Shown here one piece after another: positions 55,700-64,000 of a stretch of DNA of 64,000 bases. This DNA is from Camellia lanceoleosa (Eukaryota; Streptophyta; Magnoliopsida; Ericales; Theaceae). The stretch is from contig CM045762.1 of the NCBI GenBank assembly GCA_025200525.1, positions 88,168,717 through 88,232,716 of the forward strand, given 5' to 3'. A program made the position numbers and the translations under genes. How positions within the stretch are numbered: position 1 is the stretch's first letter; every line of letters begins with the position of its first letter. The notes below the pieces were generated by a model, which searched no databases, was not told the DNA's origin, and saw only the letters and a program-made list of their open reading frames with translations.

Positions 55700-56703
55700 A
55701 AGCTCTCCTACAATGCCAAAATTTGTAGAAATACTCATCCCTCCTATATGATCTCAAGAGCTCTGTCTGCTGATGCTGCTAAAGTAACCAGTGAAGGTTT
55801 GCTTCTTATGATATTCTTTTTACCTTTTTCAATCTAGTTACAATAATCTTTTAGCACTGTGTTCACATGTCTTTTGTGGGTTTCACTTGATTTGATAATA
55901 GAAGTAAGTAGAGCAAGTCCTTTGGTTGAGCATGAACGTAGAATTACCACAGGTGAACTTGTGGATGGTGATAGTTGTCAGGTATGGCTATCAGTGCACT
56001 CATTCATACTTGTTTTTAAGTTTTCAAAAGGAAAAGAGAGTAGTTTGTAATGTGCCTTGAGCATTGATGAGGGTAACTGGATGGGCATACAACTTTATGT
56101 GAAAGTAATAAATTGATAATGTTATTCTGAATTTTGTTAAAATGGTTTAGCTTCTTATATTCAATCAAAAGTTTACCTTTTTGATGATGTCTTGTATTTG
56201 TTAGTATCAGTTAGTTTGGGGGAGTATTATTTACAAATTATTGCACCAAAAATGCTTCCTACACCCAGTGATTCATCACCCCCACCACCCCTCCCAGTGC
56301 CACGTGGCACTGTGGGATTGGAAGAAAAAAAAAAGTTTTCTTGCCAGTGGGGGCGCCCCACGTCACTGGGGGTCGACCCCCACTGGGGGTGCCAATCAGT
56401 GTTGTTATTGCACTATTTACTAGGTGGTTTTTTTATTAACATTCTAGAAATGCGTAAATTTCTTTTGCATACCCAAGATTAATGCAACTTTAGTTCTTGA
56501 AAGTGAGAAAAGTACTTTAAAATTCTTGTGCGTAAAATGTCTGAAGTCCATGTGTTTTATCTAATTTATTAATTTTTCTTTATCAGAGGATATACTGACT
56601 GCGATTCTGCCTTAAGAGAGCTTCAAAGACTCTATGATGAGCTTGTTGATTCAGCTCACACCTGCCTGTTAGATCGCTATTTTGCTTCTAAGAAAGGTAG
56701 CAG
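55700..56703 (+). pseudogene. Captured multi-exon gene fragment in the CACTA right arm (unidentified)
   Basis: Exon-like open stretches with plausible splice sites lie on the plus strand. 55902-55981 is preceded by TAATAG and followed by GTATGG, and encodes VSRASPLVEHERRITTGEL and onward. 56587-56703 is preceded by TTTATCAG and followed by GTAAATT, and encodes GYTDCDSALRELQRLYDELV and onward. A further candidate ends at 55796 before GTTTGC (HPSYMISRALSADAAKVTSE). Introns are AT-rich. I do not recognise the protein. A helical, charged composition is all that can be said. Start and end are missing, so it is likely a host gene piece carried by the transposon. Confidence 0.5.
56295..56390. repeat. 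GC-rich palindrome cluster
   Basis: CAGTGCCACGTGGCACTG (56295-56312, 18-base perfect palindrome), GGGGCGCCCC (56350-56359) and TGGGGGTCGACCCCCA (56367-56382, 16-base perfect palindrome) lie within 90 bases in otherwise AT-rich sequence. Possibly the core of a small foldback element. Confidence 0.75.
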
Positions 56704-58224
56704 GTAAATTGTTTATCTTCTTTCCAATATCTAGCATTCTAAATCACTTGATTATATGACAAATCGTTATCTCATTGATACCATTATCTCTAATAAGATA
56801 ATGGCAATTGTCAAGTTTTACTACATTGCCATTGATTTGTTGTTTTTTTCATTTTTGGAAGTAGGTGGTTGTGGTCCCATTTCATTGTTCAGTCATCTTG
56901 CTCACCTATGAAAGGACTTTGTCTCTATGGAGGAGTAAAACGGGAAAAACCATGTTGATGGACTTATTTTTGATCAATTGTAAGTTTATTTCTCATATTT
57001 AGTTTGCTGTAATTTGATATCCTTATGTTGACATGAAATTGAGACTTATCTACAAATTGTATGCCATAGAATTAAAGCGGAGGGAATATGAAAGCAGTTA
57101 CCATTCACTGGTTTCATCTATGAATTCTTACTTCTTCCTTCTCAGGCCTAGCAGCTGGAGAAAAAAGAGGATTCATTTTCATGACTTCATGAGGATTCTT
57201 AATTCTTTCTTCTTTTTTTTTGTTTTTGTAGAAATGTTTTTTTTTTTTTTTTTCATTTTTGATTGATGTATTTGATTTCAATTGCTTTCCAATTCTTGGC
57301 CATGAAAGCATGTTTGCTAAACCTAGCTTTGTATTGACAACCATGACTATATTTTTAGGCCAAAGAAGAGGTGGAGCTCCTAAGTACATTCTTGGAACTA
57401 TTCATTGAATCGTGTCAAGCTCGACTCTTTGTACCTTTTGAAGTTTGAAATATTTTGATACATCATGAACATGCTTTGATCATCATATTCTGAAGTAATT
57501 GGCATTATTATGTGGGTGCATTCAATGATTTTGAGATTACGGTGTGGATTATTGTTCTTATAATTTGGACGGACATTGAAAATTCAATCACCAACATCGG
57601 TTCAATAGTATTTATTCAATCTTAGATACTATCTTATCTATTTGGTTTTTGTTTTTGACCTTTGGTTTTGTCTTAGATACTATCTCATAAAATGTGCAAT
57701 TAGTTAAATTCTTTGGTTTTATACTATGTTTCCAAAGCTATAGTATGAACTTTGTAGTGCACAATGACATTTATTTTACAACAACTATATATAGTCACTG
57801 AGAGAATGCCAACTTTGGTATTTTATTTCATACTATTGCGTGATAGCAACAACACAGAAAAAAAAAATTGATATTTTATTTCATATTCTTGCCGTAGTAG
57901 TAGCACTGAAAGAAAGAAAATATATATATATATATTATTTCATATTCTTGCAGCACAGGGGGGGGGGGAAAAAGTGGCATAAATAATGTCACTGTGACAT
58001 CACACATTAGTTTGGGACGGAATATGTGACAGAAGTCAAAGATTTTGTGGCGTTTTCCAAAACGCCATCTAATAGTTTTAGCAACAGTTTTCAAACGTTG
58101 TAAAGCTATTGCGGCGGCCGTATCAATGACGAAAAATTTAAACGTCGCTGTAACGATTTGAAGCGTTTTTCAGACTTTTAGTGGCATTTTAAAAACGCCG
58201 CTAAAACTCATTTTTCCTATAGTG
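56704..58224 (+). other. CACTA right arm, distal part
   Basis: AT-rich, with homopolymer T runs (57238-57254) and a 10-base G run (57960). No supported gene. From 58020 to the end it carries the GGCGTTTTCCAAAACGCC subterminal repeats of the CACTA. Confidence 0.55.
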
Positions 58225-58643
58225 CTAGGTTCATTTCTCTCTTATTTTAGCTCACTTTTTCTTGCTTTTCATACTAATTCCAGCATTGTTTTATTGTTTT
58301 GGGACTGTTTTGATGTGTTTATTTAGTTATGCTTTGAATATCATGTTTATAGTATTGTAAGACGTCATAGGTTTGGTGGTTTAGACCTTAGTTACCATCC
58401 TATTTGAGTTGATAGCTTTTATTTCATAGTTTTCATACATTTTCTCAGACTTGTAATAATAATTTCTGCAGTCCCTCCTTTCTTGGTTTTCTTTGTTTAA
58501 GTGGTGTTTCAAACAATAATTGTTTAAACATGAGAAAGAGACTCTTCCATGCTTAACGGTTTAATCTCTTTGGAAGTTCATTACCAAGGCATTACATCTC
58601 TCTCATGCCAAAAATAAAGTTGGGTCTTGAATGAAGAATTTTT
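58225..58643 (+). repeat. LTR M, right segment
   Basis: Continues LTR M after the CACTA insertion, starting with the duplicated CTA. The GCTTAACGGTTTAATCTCTTTGGAAGTTCATTACC block (58552 on) matches solo LTR C near 16760. It ends where the TGTCAC-motif sequence starts, and the LTR end is not reached. Confidence 0.7.
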
Positions 58644-59110
58644 TTTTTATCTCTAAAGAGCTAATTTTGTCACTATAAATATTTGTGAGGAAATATTTTC
58701 CTCACAGTTTCATCATTGAATGTTTGTCACTAAAAATCCTTTGTGAGGAAAAATCATTTTGTCACCAATGAAATTACTTTAGTGACGAAAATTTTGTCAC
58801 CAATAAGACAACATTTTATTGCCAAAAATTCTCATTTTCGTCACCAAATAGTTATTTAGTACCATATTTATAACTTTAGTTGACGAATAAATTTGTCACA
58901 CATGTTGATCATTGATGAGAAATAATTTGTCATAATAAGATGTAAGGTTAGCGAAATTTTTAGTCACCAAACAACAAAGTCAATGAAAACTTTCATATAT
59001 AAATTTGCAATAAATTTTGTCACAAAAAATATTTATTAGCGATGAATAATCACTTTGTCATAATAACAAGTACAAATGACGAAAATTTTCGTCACTAAAT
59101 TTGTTCCATA
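58644..59110. mobile_element. DNA-transposon remnant with TTTGTCAC/GTGACGAAA repeats
   Basis: At least fifteen copies of TTTGTCAC, GTGACGAAA or close variants occur on both strands, including an 18-base perfect palindrome TGACGAAAATTTTCGTCA at 59077-59094. Such dense two-strand repeats are typical of subterminal regions of CACTA or related transposons. No ends or target duplication could be fixed. Confidence 0.5.
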
Positions 59111-60194
59111 TTTTATATTTCAATTTAAATTATTATTTCACAAATATCTCTGCTCATATCCCAATAGCCTTTTAAATGTAATAAGAAATCCACCAGCTAT
59201 TATACACCAATCCACACAAAAATCACTAAACAATTTATATTATAAATCAAAATATATCCGTCTAACAAATTTAATAATAATCCATTAAGTATAACAAAAA
59301 AAAACTATTATAGAAAATCCCAAAACGAACTAACATGGAGTCCACAAAAAAGATCAACACTCAATCTTGATTTACAACTAAAACTAAGTACTAGTTTAGG
59401 AAAAAATAAATAATTAAAAAAAAAATCAACACTTGATCTTGATTTGCAAGTATGCTTCCAAACGTTATCAAAAACTAATTTGCAAAGAAAACAAATAAGG
59501 AAAACATTAATCTATTAGCAATTACATCTAAACTCATAGAAAATAAAATAAATCCAGTCATAAACAGCATTTCTCTATATATAATCACATTTTTAAAAAA
59601 ATTAAAAAATAGTGTCAATGCATTAAAATTCTCTTTTTTTTACGATTTTAGAAATTTGAATTAGTTTGTTGATATATGAGAAATAAGTGATGCATATGAT
59701 AAGTGAATATTTTTATAGGATTTACAAAATTTAAGTTCTAAAATGATACCACTTACAAAAATTCTCGGAGTCGCCACTGCTCTCTGTAAACATGTATTCT
59801 TGTTTTTGTTTTTATGTGTTTTGAAAAAATGTGCCTACTATCTACCAAACATGCTTTTTTTGTTTTCACTTTTGCTTTTTCATAAAAAAATATAAATAAT
59901 AATAAAAAAAAAATTATCATGTTTCCTGTTTGGCAACGTAACCAAATGCCATCTAATTTTTCTAAGGTGCAGTTCTATAATAAAGTTTTTCTCAATCTTA
60001 TGATTCCAACTTTTTTTTTTATCCCCAAAAGTTAGTGATGATTCCAATTTATCGGAACCTCTTTCAGGAGGCATTTGCTCATCACATAACAAGAGCCAAT
60101 TGGATAATCTGGTAACTATTAAATGCCCAATAAAAATTAAAATAATTTAAACATTACTTGTATTCCGTCAGCGGTTCTGAAGTGATTCACTTAC
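59111..60194. other. AT-rich sequence without a gene
   Basis: Only A/T-rich text, with a 25-base near-direct repeat ATCAACACTCAATCTTGATT / ATCAACACTTGATCTTGATT at 59350 and 59425. No coding or element structure recognised. Confidence 0.5.
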
Positions 60195-60352
60195 GCTGTG
60201 TTTGGTTGAAGAATTTGAAGAGGGTTTTGGAAAGGGAAAGGAAAAAGTATGGTGAAATATGAATAAAATATATCTACATTTCACTTAATTTCACACATCT
60301 TTTCCCTTTCTCTTTCCAAATCCCTTCCCAAATCCCTCAACCAAACACAGCA
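60195..60352. mobile_element. 158-bp MITE, copy 2
   Basis: Perfect 15-base terminal inverted repeats GCTGTGTTTGGTTGA / TCAACCAAACACAGC enclose a near-palindromic body. Length and internal order (AGAGGG, GGAAAGGGAAAG, ATTTCAC) equal the copy at 1082-1239. No coding capacity and no clear target duplication. Confidence 0.88.
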
Positions 60353-60417
60353 TCAGAGTCGCCAGCTCTGCAGAACTTTTACCTACAAAATTTGATAACC
60401 AGGAATGGCGGAGACTT

Positions 60418-60878
60418 TTACAAAATTTGAACACGATGAGGACTATTTACAAAAGAATTACCAGTTTTTCTGCCATTTTCATCAATGTCCAAGATACCCA
60501 GATCATCATCATTAGTATCATCATCATTCAATCCAGTTTTGTTACCACTGGCAACACCTCTAGGCGGTACAAGTGCAGGAACCTCAAAGCACATGAAATG
60601 TGCAAAGAGAACTCTGCAGTTTAAGCAATAAGAACTCAAGTTTAAACACTAAAAAGAAAAAGAAATATTAGTTGTGTTTCCAAAAATAGGTAGAAAAATC
60701 GCAACCTCATCTACAAGGAGTGGGATAAAAATAGTAAGCATTTTGGCATACGCCTCTGAACTGTAGAAGTATCTGCATTGTTTGCACTTTGGCTGGCTCC
60801 TGTGGAAGCTTCAAGCCACACGGTTGGATTTCTTGATGCTTCGGTACTAGCTCGAAGCTCATTCGCAAATTCAAGAGC
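60418..60878 (-). pseudogene. Two exon-like segments of an unidentified gene
   Basis: On the minus strand, 60752-60878 is preceded by TTGTCTACAG and followed by GTATGCC, and encodes [20 protein letters not shown] and onward. About 60460-60590 is followed by a GTAATT donor, and encodes [20 protein letters not shown] and onward, with an acidic tract. The composition looks like exons of a host gene rather than a transposon. The joining phase between them is not certain and no other exons were found, so it may be a gene fragment or part of a gene extending through AT-rich introns. Family not recognised. Confidence 0.4.
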
Positions 60879-61837
60879 CTGTAGACAATTAAGATAACTC
60901 TCAAAACACCATATTTTCAAACTTGACAAATTCCTTAATTGTTATAAACAATATAATCACTATCAGAAATTTTCCAGAACTTAAATAATCAGACAATGCA
61001 TTGCTTATATAAAAAAACATGCTCCTACAAATACAACTTTACTCTCACCAAGTCCTAAATAGCAACACGACACCATAGGGCAAGCTGTGTTATATAGACT
61101 TTTTACTTCCCTCAGTGTAGTCCATCAAATATGATAAGGGCAAGGGTGTGTACGACACTAGTACCCTATTTAGACTTTTCATATAAAGTTCGAATAAAAT
61201 GACACTCACATTTGTCAATAAAGAAACAATTCTAGCTTCTCACACGAATGAGAGATATATGTTCCATATTTTTCTTAGATCTTATTTAATTTGAAATATA
61301 TTTCTTAAAAATTTACAACATCCTATCTAAGAATATTATACAATATGCATTATAAATGAGTGTTTAAGACTTGCCCCCATATCCATACCCAACTTTTGGA
61401 TGCATATTCCAATATTCTACAATTTAGGTTTAAGAAGAACTGATGCTTGAACACACACTCGCACCTAATGCTCGTACTCGAGTCCATGTACAATAGAGGG
61501 CAAAGTTGAACAACCTAACATCAGTTACATGATATGATGTTGGTATACTCCATAATCAGGAGAAATTCATATACAACAATAACATAATGGCAGTATAAAG
61601 CTAAGGTTTGACAATCCATATCTTGGATTACAAGATAGTGACGAGATCATAAAAGGGTCAATAAAAAAGGAAGGCAGATGAAGATACAATTACGCAAATT
61701 ATTGGCACATGGTGCGGATGTTTTTAAGAGAGGAAAAATGAAAAACTAGATATTAAGGGGAGCGAAGGTGGGAAAATTCAAACTCCTCCATTTCAGCCCA
61801 CAAATTAAATAGAATTTCAATATAGAATGCCATATGT
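60879..61837. other. Non-coding AT-rich sequence
   Basis: No supported frame or element ends. It could be intron or intergenic DNA related to the exon-like segments to its left. Confidence 0.4.
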
Positions 61838-62379
61838 CACTATAACAAAATTGATTTTTCTGACACCACATCAACGACATACAATAAATGCAAACCGTAG
61901 TTTCTCACTTTTCGACTTTCATTTTTTGTATGTAAGTAAATAATTTTCTAACCATGGCATGTCTTTTGTGTAAGCTATGAATGCTAATAATGATGGTTTT
62001 TATGGCTTGCAATGTTAGTCATAAATAATAAAACTTTCTATGATATGCATACGGCATGCCGTTAATACATCAACTATACCGACACACATCGCTAACGTTA
62101 AAAATATTACACTTTTCACACGCACAAAATGCTAGTTGTTAAAAATATTATACTTTTATGATGCATAATTTATGTAAGTAAATGGTATGATAAAAAAAAA
62201 AATAAGCACCAAATTAAAATTTATGGTGCCAATCACTAAAAAAAATTCAGCGGCGTACTACAACATGCGTTGAAGTGAATAACTTTCTATATGGTCATAA
62301 CACGGCTTTACCTTGCGTGTCATAGAATCGTTTCCACGACGTGCATTTGGTGTCGTAAAAACCTTTTTTTGTTGTAGTG
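61838..62379. mobile_element. Non-autonomous CACTA-type element, 542 bp
   Basis: The left end CACTATAACAAAATTGATTT and the right end (reverse complement) CACTACAACAAAAAAAGGTT match over the first dozen bases, and both then carry a TTTTT-C/A-GACACC block. The flanks TGT and TAT agree in two of three bases, weak support for a 3-base duplication. No coding capacity. The TIR differs from that of the large CACTA at 40958. Confidence 0.75.
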
Positions 62380-62559
62380 TATATTAGCAAAACCAAAAGC
62401 ATGGCATGGTGTGAGTAAATGGTTGAAGGGCTTATGGACTCACTCAATCTATAAAATATATTACAAATTTTAGATTTACATTTATAAGCCATTTGATGCA
62501 TGTGCACATAGTGGGAAAAAGAAAAAATGAAAAAAAAAAATTGGGGGGGCGGGGGAGGG

Positions 62560-64000
62560 TGTCACACCCCAACTCACAGGTATGACGGCCGTATTCAGGC
62601 CTTAGCCCAAGGCACCACGTAAGCCTAAACATGAATCCATAAACACATTGAATTGAATAACTATACAATAGTCGGTAATAAATAACCAACATCAATCCGG
62701 TGAAAAGCCACAAGTATATATGGCAAACCAACGTAATCAATACCATCCAAACTTATGGGATATAAACAACCCATATATCAAAATAATCCAAATTGAACCT
62801 CAAAGAAATATGCACAAACTTAACATAACACTCTAAAATAAATGAATGTCCAAGAGGTCCATGCAATCGAGTCTCAGCTACGCCATGAGTCCACCTAAGT
62901 CCTTCTAACACTTGGAAATGATAACAACTAAGTCAGCGATAGCTCGTGAGTAGCAACATGGATAAATCATCTGTTTGAAAACATGGCTCAATTCCAAAAT
63001 AAGATATATATCACGAAACTAGATTGGCATACGGTTTGGTAAATACATTCTATTTCAAAAAGAATGTTCCACGGTTCAACACTTAAAATACTTATGTCTC
63101 AAGAACATAATAAATGACATTTTCCACTTAAAAGCAGTTATAACATGAACACCAATAATTTTACGGGTACCAAGAAAAACAAATAATATGCCACCACAGT
63201 TCTCAAGGCTATAAGCCCGTTGGATCAATACCGAACTAAGAGTCATCCTTAAGGTGGCTTTGGCCTTTTCTCAAAGGCGATCCGATTGAAGGTCACCTAG
63301 TTGTTTTTAAAGGTCTTTTCCTTCCAATCGTTGAGCACTAGAGTCATCACAGCCCAACCCGAATCTGTTCCCTAGTGGCCAGAGTCACCACACACAGTGG
63401 AATAATTTTCCTGGACTAAATACACACATGGTCCCAATAATCAATACACATTAGTTTCGCAAAACATGGTAGTTCATCATTATAAACATGAGACCAAAAC
63501 AAATAGTTTATAGTATGCCAAGTTCACACATGTTTCAGAAATAATTTGATTCCATTGATAATATAATAATTTATCAAAACAGTTTAGTCTTAAAACAATA
63601 ATTTAATTTTCCAACAGTTCAGGGTAGGGGAACATTTATAAAAATACGTAGCATGGAACTACTCACCTGGAAACGAAATAATATAATCCTCGAATAGAGT
63701 ATGAAAGTCCAACTAGTGCTTTGAACCAATATGAAAACTACACGTCACTACTAATTTAAAAATACTAAAGAATACGAACTAAGTAACCCCAAACTAAAGC
63801 GCACTAACACGACTCAACCCAACTCACCGTTACTCTTAAATATTACCTAAGTTCATGTTCTTCAAGGTCTAAAATCATCCAAGACATGGGTTCCGATCGA
63901 AACTTAACTAAAAATAACTTTAAGATAAAATAGAGTTTTTCCAATCTCTTTGCTAACTTTGAAAATTAAAAACACACTCCACGTTGTTCGAAAAATTCTA
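62560..64000 (+). repeat. LTR of the TGTCACACCCC class (partial)
   Basis: TGTCACACCCCAAC begins immediately after the G-rich polypurine-like run GGGGGGGCGGGGGAGGG (62543-62559), the arrangement of a 3' LTR. The sequence to the window edge is non-coding and LTR-like, with paired phrases on 'gagtcatcac/gagtcaccac' (63352, 63381). The end lies outside the window. Family not determined. Confidence 0.6.

Larger units (their letters stand above)
40958..58224. mobile_element. CACTA transposon carrying exon-like fragments, split by element E
   Basis: The left end CACTACAGGAAATAGGGCG and the right end (reverse complement CACTATAGGAAAAATGAG) are matching CACTA terminal inverted repeats. Both are flanked by CTA (40955-40957 and 58225-58227), the 3-base duplication typical of the class. 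Subterminal repeats GGCGTTT/AAACGCC occur near both ends (40998-41013, 58049-58068, 58185-58200). Without element E the transposon is about 4 kb: a left arm of 1.2 kb and a right arm of 2.8 kb. No TnpA or TnpD-like protein is visible. Exon-like stretches with splice sites lie in the right arm, so it looks like a non-autonomous, gene-capturing CACTA. Confidence 0.88.

Noticed and set aside
57114..57389. Lys-rich open frame of 91 codons on the minus strand
   Set aside because: It is the translation of poly(T) and poly(A) runs and has no domain.
60354..60365. CAGAGTCGCCA, which reads TGGCGACTCTG on the minus strand like the Ogre primer site
   Set aside because: Only 11 bases match, there is no LTR end beside it, and a MITE adjoins it, so chance is likely. 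The shorter match at 59767 was rejected for the same reason.

Overview
This is eukaryotic nuclear DNA from a flowering plant, probably a eudicot. It contains only one clear host gene and a dense nest of transposable elements. The plant call rests on a family-1 UDP-glycosyltransferase at the left edge, plant-type Ty3/gypsy (Ogre/Tat-like) and Ty1/copia elements, CACTA, hAT and small MITE-type elements, a plant mobile domain remnant, an ORF1-type plant LINE, and AT-rich intergenic DNA. I see no rRNA, tRNA, CRISPR array or organellar gene. The species cannot be named from the sequence.

Left part, 1-6.3 kb: the N-terminal half of a glycosyltransferase gene (minus strand, running off the window) with its TATA box. 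Then comes a decayed copia element (minus strand) interrupted by an ORF1-only LINE with a poly(A) tail, with a 158-bp MITE in its LTR. After that lie a CACTA end and two LTR fragments.

6.3-28.8 kb: an Ogre-like element (B, minus strand: linker, protease, gag, leader, primer site, 4-kb LTR). Its LTR holds a 553-bp hAT element and a 4.5-kb solo LTR (C), both with perfect target-site duplications. B itself lies in an older plus-strand relative (D). Two further LTRs follow: G (plus) and H (minus, solo).

28.8-38.1 kb: heavily decayed sequence with an older LTR of the same family, a broken plant mobile domain ORF, and two TATA-bearing segments that look like LTR promoters.

38.1-58.6 kb: a five-level nest. 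LTR L (preceded by a polypurine tract) is interrupted by LTR M. M is split by a CACTA transposon (40958-58224, target duplication CTA). The CACTA contains Ogre-like element E (42181-55451, minus strand), and E is split by solo LTR F (43643-47924, target duplication GTGGG). The CACTA's own sequence, about 4 kb, carries exon-like fragments and no recognisable transposase.

58.6-64 kb: a motif-rich DNA-transposon remnant, a second 158-bp MITE, two exon-like segments of an unidentified gene, a 542-bp CACTA-type MITE, and the start of an LTR of a different family.

The main LTR family begins TGTAGACACCCC and accounts for about ten pieces in the window. Its members share a promoter layout: a GC-rich GGCCGA tract, an ACACGTGT palindrome in three copies, and a TATA box. 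A second GGCCGA tract lies about 1.4-1.5 kb before the LTR end. No LTR element here is complete. Functional statements are inferred from motifs read by eye; no database search was run.
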